64,000 nucleotides of DNA from REEB52 sp964626905. Lineage in GTDB: Bacteria > Chlamydiota > Chlamydiia > Chlamydiales > SM23-39. The DNA lies in assembly GCA_964626905.1 (NCBI GenBank), contig CAZVHA010000002.1, positions 1 to 64,000 of the forward strand, written 5' to 3'. The notes beneath the pieces were generated by a model. It ran no database searches and was not told where the DNA came from. It saw only the letters and a program-made list of their open reading frames with translations. This document shows positions 23,181 through 31,290 of the stretch, piece by piece (position 1 is the stretch's first letter; every line of letters begins with the position of its first letter). The position numbers and the translations under genes were made by a program.

Positions 23181-25695
23181 AAAGTTGGATTTTACATCGA
23201 TTGTGTTCTGAGTATTCCTCGCGCACTTTCGCGAGGATTTCCGAATCGACAGGGCATGGTTGCAATCCCCAGATTTCTTTAGCGTAATTTCTCACCGATT
23301 CATCTGCGGAAAATCTCCCCATAGCTGCGATGTTGTGGATGGCCATTTCGGCCCAGGCAAGGGGGTTTGCGAAGAGCTCTTCCACTTTTTTTTGCATCTC
23401 AAAATAGGCTCTCAGATCTTTTAAGACTCGGTAGGGATCGCGCTCAGTTAAGTTGTGGTAGATCATCAAAAAGGCTGTTTGTTCCTCTATGGTTTTGGCA
23501 AAGGTGTGATCTTTTAACGATTCAACTGCCCTTCGAATGGGTTCATCTTTTTGCAATATTTCTGATGGGTGATACGAGTGCCCATTTTGGTCTGGTTTGT
23601 CGCCAAAGGAGAAGGGCCACCACGCATCGCCTACAGCCGCGTGCATTTCGATATTGGCGCCATCTTCAGTTCCGATGGTGAGGGCGCCGTTGATGGCCAG
23701 TTTCATATTGCCGGTACCGGAGGCTTCCCATCCGGCTCTTGAAATCTGCTCTGAAAGGTCTGCTGCGGGGATGATGATTTCGGCTCTCGACACGTTGTAA
23801 TTTTCGATGAAGGCGATACAAAGGTGCTCTTTGAGATTTTCCTTTTCATGAAAATTTCGCTCGACAGCGCAGATCAACTGGATGATATTTTTTGCCATCG
23901 CGTAACCGGGGGCAGCTTTGCCGCCGAAAATGGAAAAGCGTTTGATTTTGCGCAACCCGGGTTCTTGAGAGATCATGATGAGGTGCAAGACATTCATGAG
24001 CTGTCTTTTGTATTCGTGGATCCGTTTGATTTGGACATCAAAAAGGGCATCTGTTCCCAAAATATGCGAGTGGGAGACGATGTTTCCTTTCGCATCGCGG
24101 ATGGTATTTTCTTTCGTCAAAAACGTCGTGAGTCGCTCTTTATTTTTCCGTTTGATTTCCAAAAACTCTTCTTGGGCGACGCGATCACTGGCAAAGGGGG
24201 CCAAGTTTTGGATCTCGGTAAAATTGGAAATCCACCCATCGCCGATCCTTTTTTTGATGAATTCGGCAAGGCAAGGGTTGGCGTGCAAAATCCAGCGCCG
24301 TTGCGTTACCCCGTTTGTGACGTGGGTGAATTTTTCGGGAAAGAGGGCATAAAAGTCGGGGAAGACGATTTTTTTCAGTAACTCTGAGTGCAATTGAGAG
24401 ACGGCGTTGACTTTGTGAGAGCCAAAAATGGCGAGATTGGCCATCCGGATTTGCCCTTTTTCCAAGATGGAAAGGCGCCGGACCCGCTCCTCATCTGCGG
24501 GAAATTTTTGTCTCACCTGATCGCAAAGCTGCTGATTGATTTTTTGGACGATCAGGCATTGTCTTGGCAAATATTCCGAAACCCTTTGCTCATTCCACTC
24601 TTCGAGCGATTCCCTTAAAACGGTGTGATTTGTAAAACTGCAAACAGTTTGGCATGTTTCCCACGCCTTTTGCCAAGAGTAGTCGAAACTTTCTGTCAAA
24701 ACGCGGACGATCTCGGCAATCATGAATGCGGGATGGGTGTCATTGATTTGGATCCGCACCTTGTCATCAAACTCGCGCAAATCGCCGTAAGATTTCAAGT
24801 GTCTGCGGATGATGTCTTGTAAAGAGGCCGATACGAGGAGAAATTCTTGCTTGAGCCGCACTCTTTTGCCGAGATCGTTGTTGTCGTTGGGGTAAAGGAC
24901 ATCTGTGAGCGCGGTATTTTCAGAGGCTTTTCCCAAAAAGCCGGCATTGAATCTCTGGAGGGCAAAGTTGCGCGGGGATTCTTTGGTCGACCAAAGGCGC
25001 AAAATATGCACTGTGTAATTGGCCTTATTGCAGTATCCCAAGATGGGAATGTCATAGGGAAGGGCTCTCACCTCCTCATAATCTTCGAGCAGATAGACTT
25101 TATCGCCGTGGCTGTTTTGTGATTCGATGGGGCGGCCCTGAAATTGGACATTGACCGAAAAGAGATCGCGCCTTTGCTCCCACGGATCTTCATTGAGGAG
25201 CCAGCAATCGGGCCTTTCGACTTGCGCCCCATTCCAAATCTCCTGGTCGAACACTCCGTACTGATATCTGAGGCCATATCCCCTTGCGGGCAAACTCAAA
25301 GTGGCGAGCGAGTCGAGAAAACAGGAGGCAAGTCTTCCAAGTCCCCCATTGCCAAGCCCCGGATCGGCCTCGCAAGAGATGAGATCCCTGAAATTGCGCC
25401 CCATCTTTTTGAGGACGATTTGAACGAGCTCATTGGCTCCCATATTAGTGATATTATTGCCGAGAAGCCTTCCGGGCATGTACTCCATCGAGAGATAGTT
25501 GACGACCCTCGGTTGCTTTTGCCGGTAAGTCTCAATGGACGCAGTCAAATTGACCGAAATTTCTTCTCTCAGCGCGTAGCAAAAAGCCTGATAAAACTCT
25601 TCGATGGTCGCATCGGCTGCCGTATGACCCGACGACGTGATAATCAAGTGTCTGATTTTCTGAACGAGAATGCTCGCCTGCGTCTGGATATCCAT
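23179..25695 (-). CDS. glgP: Glycogen phosphorylase
   Basis: The 838-aa enzyme releases glucose-1-phosphate from glycogen or maltodextrin. Family marks are ANYLSMEYMPGRLL-like text near residue 69, the ISCEADPGLGNGGLGRLASCFLDS block near 110, and the pyridoxal-phosphate lysine motif EASGTGNMKLAINGALTIGTEDGANIEM near residues 667-694. The size agrees with the roughly 820-aa chlamydial enzyme. It is transcribed leftward just after the pit gene, with only four bases between them, so the two may be cotranscribed. The stop codon is formed at the edge of the 170-bp palindrome. Confidence 0.96.
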   Translation of the reverse strand: MDIQTQASILVQKIRHLIITSSGHTAADATIEEFYQAFCYALREEISVNLTASIETYRQKQPRVVNYLSMEYMPGRLLGNNITNMGANELVQIVLKKMGRNFRDLISCEADPGLGNGGLGRLASCFLDSLATLSLPARGYGLRYQYGVFDQEIWNGAQVERPDCWLLNEDPWEQRRDLFSVNVQFQGRPIESQNSHGDKVYLLEDYEEVRALPYDIPILGYCNKANYTVHILRLWSTKESPRNFALQRFNAGFLGKASENTALTDVLYPNDNNDLGKRVRLKQEFLLVSASLQDIIRRHLKSYGDLREFDDKVRIQINDTHPAFMIAEIVRVLTESFDYSWQKAWETCQTVCSFTNHTVLRESLEEWNEQRVSEYLPRQCLIVQKINQQLCDQVRQKFPADEERVRRLSILEKGQIRMANLAIFGSHKVNAVSQLHSELLKKIVFPDFYALFPEKFTHVTNGVTQRRWILHANPCLAEFIKKRIGDGWISNFTEIQNLAPFASDRVAQEEFLEIKRKNKERLTTFLTKENTIRDAKGNIVSHSHILGTDALFDVQIKRIHEYKRQLMNVLHLIMISQEPGLRKIKRFSIFGGKAAPGYAMAKNIIQLICAVERNFHEKENLKEHLCIAFIENYNVSRAEIIIPAADLSEQISRAGWEASGTGNMKLAINGALTIGTEDGANIEMHAAVGDAWWPFSFGDKPDQNGHSYHPSEILQKDEPIRRAVESLKDHTFAKTIEEQTAFLMIYHNLTERDPYRVLKDLRAYFEMQKKVEELFANPLAWAEMAIHNIAAMGRFSADESVRNYAKEIWGLQPCPVDSEILAKVREEYSEHNRCKIQL

Positions 25696-25699
25696 TTCT

Positions 25700-27112
25700 T
25701 CAAGATAAACAAAACTTGAGTAAATAAAAAGCGATGATGCTGAAAAGAGCGCAAAGGGGGATTGTCACAATCCAAGAGATGACAATCTCTTTAATCATCT
25801 GCAAATTGAGCGCCTTTAAACCGCGGGCCATTCCAACGCCAAACACGGCGCCAATGAGCGCATGAGTCGTCGAAATGGGAAGGCCCAGTTTCGATGCGAG
25901 GAGAATGGTGAGGGCAGCTCCAAATTCAGCGCAAAAGCCCCGTGTGGGGGTCAGTTCTGTGATTTTTTTGCCGATGGTCTCAATGACGCGCCATCCCCAG
26001 GTGGCAAGACCGATGACGATGCCGCCACCGCCGAGCGCCAAAAGCCAAGAGGGGATCGTCGATGTACTTGCAACTGTATTGGTTTTCAAAACCCCGAGTA
26101 CGGCAGAGACGGGGCCAATGGCGTTTGCCACATCATTTGCGCCGTGGGCAAAAGCGACGAGACTCGCGCTTAAAATTTGGAGCAGAACAAAAATTTTTTC
26201 AACCCCCTGGTAGTGATTCGAAGAGTAGAGCCCCGGCGTTGTCTTCTTAACCGTGTCATTGAGCGATTGGACGCGGATGAGGATCTGAGAGATCTCCTTG
26301 GAGTAGGAGGTATTCCGATTGGAAAGGTGGACTCTTTGCAGGTGATGGAGCGCTTTTTCTAAGCTGACTGCTTGGTAGGGGTGAAAGGCGCCGCCCAGCT
26401 GAAGTTGGGGGGCGTTGATCCGCATCACGAAAGGGCGGCTGACAAGGGCTGCTAAAAGGCCGATGGAAGAGGCGATCCAAACGGCATTCGATAAGGAGAG
26501 ATTGAGATTGAGGCCGTGGTAGACGACGCTGAGGGTTAAGATCGCAAAACAGGCGAAGACGAGAAAGGGGGTCAACCGTTGCGATGCCTCGATCGGATCG
26601 AGGGCAAATAAGATCTTTTTTTGGACAAGGCTAAAAATGGAGTAGGAAATGACACCGCTTAAGAGGGGGGACAAGATCCAGCTCGAGACGATCCAGCTTA
26701 AGCCGTCCCAATGGATGGCGCCAACCCCTCCGATGCAAAGGCCAAACCCGAGCACCGCGCCCACAATGGCGTGGGTGGTCGAGACGGGAAGGCCAAAATA
26801 GGAGGCTAGCTGCAAAAGGCCCCCTGTTGCGAGGAGTGCTCCCATCATCCCAAAGACAAAAATCATCGGATCGGATTGAAAAATGCTCGGCTCGACGATC
26901 CCCTTTTGAATTGTCTCTGAGACGCCACCCCCAACAAAATAGGCGCCAGAAAACTCGAGGATGGCTGCTAAAAATACCGCTTTTTTAAGGGTGAGGGCCT
27001 TGGATCCAACCGATGTCCCCATCGCATTGGCAACGTCGTTTGCGCCAATATTCCAGGCCATATAAAAGCCGAGAATAAGCACGCCGATTTGCATCAAAGT
27101 ATGTGGTTCCAT
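25700..27112 (-). CDS. pit: Low-affinity inorganic phosphate permease (Pit family)
   Basis: The 470-aa membrane protein has the duplicated Pit signature: GANDVANAMGTSVGSKALTLKKA near residue 22 and HGANDVANAIGPVSAVL near 340, each followed by a G-LPVSTTHA / GLPISTTHALIGAV motif. About ten to twelve helices are expected. I start at ATG 27112 (MEPHTLMQIGVL); earlier in-frame codons run into the partner gene. It follows the DUF47 gene by 19 bases, the standard pairing, and precedes glgP. Chlamydia has the same permease/DUF47 pair. Confidence 0.93.
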   Translation of the reverse strand: MEPHTLMQIGVLILGFYMAWNIGANDVANAMGTSVGSKALTLKKAVFLAAILEFSGAYFVGGGVSETIQKGIVEPSIFQSDPMIFVFGMMGALLATGGLLQLASYFGLPVSTTHAIVGAVLGFGLCIGGVGAIHWDGLSWIVSSWILSPLLSGVISYSIFSLVQKKILFALDPIEASQRLTPFLVFACFAILTLSVVYHGLNLNLSLSNAVWIASSIGLLAALVSRPFVMRINAPQLQLGGAFHPYQAVSLEKALHHLQRVHLSNRNTSYSKEISQILIRVQSLNDTVKKTTPGLYSSNHYQGVEKIFVLLQILSASLVAFAHGANDVANAIGPVSAVLGVLKTNTVASTSTIPSWLLALGGGGIVIGLATWGWRVIETIGKKITELTPTRGFCAEFGAALTILLASKLGLPISTTHALIGAVFGVGMARGLKALNLQMIKEIVISWIVTIPLCALFSIIAFYLLKFCLS

Positions 27113-27131
27113 TGAGGTCAGGTCTTTCGCC

Positions 27132-27806
27132 TCACTTAATCTCCAGCAACATCCGCACTCTGTTGCCCAATTTTTCCGATAGACGAGCAAGCCCTCCAAT
27201 CTCTTCGATCAATTTCAAAAAGAGGTGGAAAACCGGTGGGGGAATTTCATCCCCCTCTTGATAGAGCCGCTTCATCAGTTTGTGCTGAATGGTGGTCATC
27301 TCATATTCGCAAAAGGCGATCTCTTCGACCATCCCCTTCACTTTTTGCGCTTCGATCCCCCCAAAAGAGGATTCGAGCAGCCCTTCCAATTCTTGAATGA
27401 CTTTGCGCGCAAGCCAAAAGGCCTCGATATTTTTCGAGCAAAACGCGAGGAAATCATCTCTCATCTGGGCGATAGGGGGGATTTGTCTCATCCCCGCATG
27501 CAAAGCGATCCCCTCAGCCTGATCGGCGATGGCGTCTTGGAGCGATAAAATCTCGAGAAGTTGGCCCCGATCGACCTGTAAAAAAAGGCTCTTGGGAAGA
27601 TGGTTGCGAATGTCATTTTTCGTAAGATCGGCTTCGTGTTCGAGCGAGGAGATCTCATCCGCGATGCGGAGGATGGTCGCCATTTCCCTCTCGACCAAGG
27701 CGTTGAAAAGGGCGGGGAGCTCACCGACGCAACAGGCGACTTTGTCCATATGCGTTTGCAAAGGGGCGAACGGCGATTTGCCAAAAAGCTTTGCGATCGT
27801 CAACAT
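27132..27806 (-). CDS. DUF47/PhoU-like Pit accessory protein
   Basis: The 224-aa, helix-rich product begins LFGKSPFAPLQTHMDKV and contains ISSLEHEADLTKNDIRNHLPKSLF near residue 52, the hallmark of the DUF47 (TIGR00153) family. These proteins pair with Pit permeases and are thought to control phosphate uptake or bind phosphate or polyphosphate. It sits immediately upstream of pit in the same orientation. No membrane helices are seen, so it is cytoplasmic. Confidence 0.9.
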   Translation of the reverse strand: MLTIAKLFGKSPFAPLQTHMDKVACCVGELPALFNALVEREMATILRIADEISSLEHEADLTKNDIRNHLPKSLFLQVDRGQLLEILSLQDAIADQAEGIALHAGMRQIPPIAQMRDDFLAFCSKNIEAFWLARKVIQELEGLLESSFGGIEAQKVKGMVEEIAFCEYEMTTIQHKLMKRLYQEGDEIPPPVFHLFLKLIEEIGGLARLSEKLGNRVRMLLEIK

Positions 27807-27837
27807 ACTGAAAAAAGTTTAGCGAAAAGAGATCTAT

Positions 27838-28095
27838 TTAGTCTCCCTTTTTTTCGTCTTCGTCCCGTTTTTTTTGCTGCTGTAAGGCCCAATTGAGTAC
27901 CTGGCTCATATTATCCCAAACTTGACGGATAAACTGATCAGTCATTTGACTCACCTGTTTATCGGTCAGCTCAGTGTGGTGAAAGAGCGTCTCCCAAAAT
28001 TTTTTGAACTGGGGAGAGACATGGAACTGGGACTTATAAGGGGCACCCTCTGAAGGGTCGGTAGGAGAAGGGTCAGTAGGAGGGACGCTGGTCAT
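27838..28095 (-). CDS. Small conserved hypothetical protein
   Basis: The 85-aa product has a Pro/Ser/Thr-rich first 18 residues (PPTDPSPTDPSEG), then an amphipathic stretch FKKFWETLFHHTELTDKQVSQMTDQFIRQVWDNM and a charged tail. It overlaps the upstream pseudouridine synthase gene by 4 bases, which supports it as a real translated gene. In Chlamydia a short hypothetical gene lies next to the same synthase (CT723/CT724 position), so it may be its counterpart, though I cannot align them here. Function unknown. Confidence 0.65.
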   Translation of the reverse strand: MTSVPPTDPSPTDPSEGAPYKSQFHVSPQFKKFWETLFHHTELTDKQVSQMTDQFIRQVWDNMSQVLNWALQQQKKRDEDEKKGD

Positions 28096-28817
28096 ACACT
28101 TGCAGCATAGCTAAAGAGGAGATTTTTGTCTCTTTCGGTAAGAGTCCGGTATTCTCCGAGGGGAAGCGAGCCGAGAAGAAGCGAGCCGATCCGCACGCGT
28201 GTGAGCTCTAAAATTTTGAGCCCCGCCCTTTCTGCGATGATGCGCACCTCGTGTTTTTTCCCCTCTTTGACCAAAATGCGAAAGGTCCCTTTGCGCACCT
28301 TTTTGACTAAAACGGGCCTCATCCACTTTGCATCGACCTGCGCGCCCTGAGAGAGCGTCTCGAGGTGCTCTGGCGTGATCTCTTGTCCCGTCTTGACAAC
28401 GTACTCTTTGATAATATTGGAGGAGGGGTGGATCACCCGATTTGCGAATACGCCGTCATTAGTGACGAGGAGGAGTCCAGAGGTCTCTTTGTCGAGCCGG
28501 CCGACAGTAAAAAGGCGCCTCTTTTTTTCTGGTTCTTCTGGGAAGAAATCGAGGACGATTTTTTTCTTGCCGGGTCTAATGCTCGTGCAGATGTAGCCTG
28601 TCGGCTTATTGAGCATATAGTAAACTTTTTCTTCCTCTTTTGCGACGGTTTCCCCGTCGAGGGTCAATCGGTCGAGCTTCCAATTGACAAGGTGCTGGGG
28701 AAGGCGGATCGTCTCGCCGTTGACCTGCACTCTGCCTGCAAAAATCAGCTCCTCACAAGCCCTTCGAGAGGCGACACCGGCAGCGGCGAGGGCTTTGCTC
28801 AATCTTTTCTTTTCCAT
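28092..28817 (-). CDS. rluB: Ribosomal pseudouridine synthase (RluB/RsuA family)
   Basis: The 241-aa enzyme isomerises a uridine of ribosomal RNA. An S4 RNA-binding domain occupies residues 2-60 (RLSKALAAAGVASRRACEELI). The catalytic segment GRLDKETSGLLLVTNDG near residue 110 carries the invariant aspartate. VKKVRKGTFRILVKEGKKHEVR is the C-terminal family motif. Whether the target is 23S U2605 (RluB), U2457 (RluE) or 16S U516 (RsuA) cannot be decided, but the S4 domain favours RluB/RsuA. The neighbouring divergent gpmA is in the same relative place in Chlamydia. Confidence 0.88.
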   Translation of the reverse strand: MEKKRLSKALAAAGVASRRACEELIFAGRVQVNGETIRLPQHLVNWKLDRLTLDGETVAKEEEKVYYMLNKPTGYICTSIRPGKKKIVLDFFPEEPEKKRRLFTVGRLDKETSGLLLVTNDGVFANRVIHPSSNIIKEYVVKTGQEITPEHLETLSQGAQVDAKWMRPVLVKKVRKGTFRILVKEGKKHEVRIIAERAGLKILELTRVRIGSLLLGSLPLGEYRTLTERDKNLLFSYAASV

Positions 28818-28875
28818 GGAGCTACACTATAAAGGAAAGGGCCTTTTCTGTTAAACTTTTAAAAAAAGAGGCATT

Positions 28876-29556
28876 ATGGCTTTGCCAAAATTGATTTTAC
28901 TGCGCCACGGCCAGTCGATTTGGAATAAAAAAAATCTCTTTACAGGGTGGGTCGACATTCCGATGAGTGAAGAGGGGAATAGAGAGTGCATCGAGGCGGG
29001 GAAAAAAATTGCAAATATCCCGATCGATCTGGTTTTTACCTCCTCTTTGATTCGGGCGCAAATGACAGTTCCCTTAGCGCTTCTCCACCACAAGAGCGGG
29101 AAGATCCCGGTCTTTCTCCACCCGGATGACAAGGAGCTCGACCAGTGGGGTAGGGTGTATAGCGAAGAGGCTCAAAAACAGCTTATCCCGGTCTATCAGA
29201 CATCTGCCCTCAACGAGCGGATGTACGGCCAGTTGCAAGGGCTGAATAAGGCTGAAACGGCCCAAAAGTATGGCGAAGAGCAGGTGCACAGTTGGCGGCG
29301 CAGTTATGATACGAGACCGCCCGAGGGAGAAAGCTTGAAAATGACAGCTGAAAGGGCGTTGCCCTATTTTAAAAAGGAGATTGTCCCCCATCTCGAAAAG
29401 GGGGAAACTGTTTTGATCGCAGCGCACGGCAATTCACTCCGCTCGATTGCAATGCACATCGAGCATTTGAGCAAAGAAGAGGTGGTTGCTCTCGAGCTTC
29501 CGACGGGTGAGCCGCGCATTTACACGTTTGAAAAGGGAAGCTATGTTTTATCTTGA
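28876..29556 (+). CDS. gpmA: 2,3-bisphosphoglycerate-dependent phosphoglycerate mutase
   Basis: The 226-aa glycolytic enzyme interconverts 3- and 2-phosphoglycerate. LILLRHGQSIWN at residues 6-17 holds the phospho-accepting histidine, followed by LFTGWVDIPMSEEG. NERMYGQLQGLNKAETAQKYGEEQV and RRSYDTRPPEGESL are cofactor-dependent signatures, and AAHGNSLRSI near 180 has the second histidine. It is the first gene of a rightward trio with the NifS- and NifU-like genes, overlapping the next gene by 14 bases; the trio is conserved in Chlamydia. Confidence 0.95.
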   Translation: MALPKLILLRHGQSIWNKKNLFTGWVDIPMSEEGNRECIEAGKKIANIPIDLVFTSSLIRAQMTVPLALLHHKSGKIPVFLHPDDKELDQWGRVYSEEAQKQLIPVYQTSALNERMYGQLQGLNKAETAQKYGEEQVHSWRRSYDTRPPEGESLKMTAERALPYFKKEIVPHLEKGETVLIAAHGNSLRSIAMHIEHLSKEEVVALELPTGEPRIYTFEKGSYVLS

Positions 29557-30556
29557 CAATCACTCTGTGGCGATGCCGTGCAAGGGCGCTTTAGAGCAGG
29601 TGGGCCAGGGGCTTATCCCCACAACCACGCCTCGCTCTTTTCCGATTTACGATCTTGCGGGCGCCAAAGAAAGTGACCGATTTGTCTTCACCGCATCGGC
29701 TGCAGAAGCGGTGGGGGCCACTTTTTGGTCTGTATTTACCGAAATTGTGCGCAAAGAGGGAAAGACCCACATTATTGTTTCAGAAATGGAAGATGCGCCG
29801 ACGCTGCAGTGGGCAAAACGGCTCGAGACGCTCGGGTGCACCATTAAAATTGCGCCTGTCAAAGAAGGGCAAATCGATCTCGACGCGCTCCAAGGGTTAA
29901 TTTCTCCTCGAACAGCGCTCATTTCCATCACAATGGCACACGGCTTGACTGGGGTGATTCAGCCCGTTGGGCCAATTGCTCAGCTTGCCAAGGAAAAACA
30001 GGTCCGATTGCACTTGGATGCGACCTATGCTCTCGGGAAATACCCCATTGTATTCGATGCAGACTATCTCACTTTTGCAGGGGATCGGATCCACTCAGTG
30101 CAAAGTTCGGGGGGTCTTTTTGTCAAAGAGGGCGCTCCCTATATCCCTCTTGTTTTGGGGGCGGCCGTCGACGTCTCTTCTTGGATGGCGCTCAGCGTAT
30201 CGGCGCAGCAGGCGCTTTTATATCTCGACACTATGGCACTCGAAGTGGCGCGGCTACGCGATCTTTTTGAATCGCTCGTAGAAGGGAGGGTGCTCTTTTC
30301 AAATGCCTTGAGACTTCCCAATACATCGCTCATCGCCTTTGAAAAGGTGCATCAAGAGACGCTCCTCTACTATCTCAATCGCAAAGGGGTTTTTGCATCA
30401 ATTGGGGGAACCTATGCGGGCCATTTATCGAATCTCGATGTGACGGCGATCAGTTTTGCTTTGAGCCGGATGACGACGGAAGAAGAGGTGATTCAGGCGG
30501 CAAAAATCGTCAATGGAACAGTGAAAGAGTTGCGAGCTTTATCGGAGGCACTTTGA
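29543..30556 (+). CDS. NifS-like protein with degenerate active site
   Basis: The 337-aa protein aligns by pattern with cysteine desulfurases: FYLDNHSVAMP at the start, VFTASAAEAVGAT, a LISITMAHGLTGVIQPVGPIAQLAKE block and LHLDATYALGKYPI with the PLP-contacting aspartate. Three catalytic residues appear lost: the usual SAHK lysine motif is AGDR (in TFAGDRIHSVQSSGG), the expected SGSACS cysteine loop reads ASIGGTYAG, and the EHH histidine region is EMEDAP. It is therefore unlikely to be a working desulfurase. I start at ATG 29543, inside the end of gpmA. It overlaps the NifU-like gene by 4 bases. Confidence 0.8.
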   Translation: MFYLDNHSVAMPCKGALEQVGQGLIPTTTPRSFPIYDLAGAKESDRFVFTASAAEAVGATFWSVFTEIVRKEGKTHIIVSEMEDAPTLQWAKRLETLGCTIKIAPVKEGQIDLDALQGLISPRTALISITMAHGLTGVIQPVGPIAQLAKEKQVRLHLDATYALGKYPIVFDADYLTFAGDRIHSVQSSGGLFVKEGAPYIPLVLGAAVDVSSWMALSVSAQQALLYLDTMALEVARLRDLFESLVEGRVLFSNALRLPNTSLIAFEKVHQETLLYYLNRKGVFASIGGTYAGHLSNLDVTAISFALSRMTTEEEVIQAAKIVNGTVKELRALSEAL

Positions 30557-31290
30557 GTCGTCCACAATACTTAGAACTTTTTAGCAAAAAACTGCGAGAA
30601 AGACTCGCCTCACTCCGATTCATCGGCTTTTTTACTCCCGAATTGGCCTATGAAAGGGGCATGCGCCTCGTCATCGGTCGAGAAAAAACTGTCTCCTTTT
30701 ATTGGCTCGTCGACGAATCAGACGGAGTGATTGCCGATGCGAAATTCCAGGCGTTTGGCCCGCCGGGACTCATCGGGGCTGCGGAGGTGGCGATGGAATT
30801 GGTCCTTCGAAAAAACTACGATCAAGCATCAAGGCTCACCTGCGATCTGATCGATCAGCATGTGCGCGATCGGAAAGAGTGGCCTGCTTTTCCGAAAGAG
30901 TGCGATGGACATCTGAATGAGATCCTTTCGGCGATCGATCAGGCGGTACACCAGTGTATCGATATTCCGTTTGCTGCGAGCTTCGATATGACTCCGATCG
31001 AGAGCGATTTTGGAGAAATTCCCGGGGGGATTCCCGGATGGGATGGATTTCCTCACGGCCAAAAGGTAAAAATGATCGAAGAGGTGATCGATAAAGAGAT
31101 CCGACCCTACATCGAACTCGATGCGGGAGGGGTCCAATTGGTCGCGTTTAAAGAGACATCAGAAGTGGTGATCTCCTACCAGGGGGCCTGTACGAGTTGC
31201 CATTCGGCCACAGGCTCTACCTTGAGCGCAATCCAGAAGATTTTAAGGGCCCGCGTCCATCCGAGCCTTTTTGTCACACCCTCCTTATAG
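30553..31290 (+). CDS. NifU-like Fe-S scaffold-related protein
   Basis: The 245-aa product uses a TTG start overlapping the preceding stop. The N-terminal part resembles IscU (GVIADAKFQAFGPPGLIGAAEV), but the position of the first scaffold cysteine (normally FGC) is proline. The C-terminal 70 residues form a NifU_C domain: GGVQLVAFKETSEVVISYQGACTSCHSAT with an intact CxxC. Thus only the C-terminal scaffold looks able to hold a cluster. The downstream adhesin gene converges and overlaps by 6 bases. Together with the NifS-like neighbour it mirrors CT720/CT721 of C. trachomatis. Confidence 0.8.
   Translation: MSRPQYLELFSKKLRERLASLRFIGFFTPELAYERGMRLVIGREKTVSFYWLVDESDGVIADAKFQAFGPPGLIGAAEVAMELVLRKNYDQASRLTCDLIDQHVRDRKEWPAFPKECDGHLNEILSAIDQAVHQCIDIPFAASFDMTPIESDFGEIPGGIPGWDGFPHGQKVKMIEEVIDKEIRPYIELDAGGVQLVAFKETSEVVISYQGACTSCHSATGSTLSAIQKILRARVHPSLFVTPSL

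Noticed and set aside
22971..23282. 103-aa frame across the palindrome after brnA
   Set aside because: It is made of the palindrome arms and antisense glgP; no family, no ribosome site.
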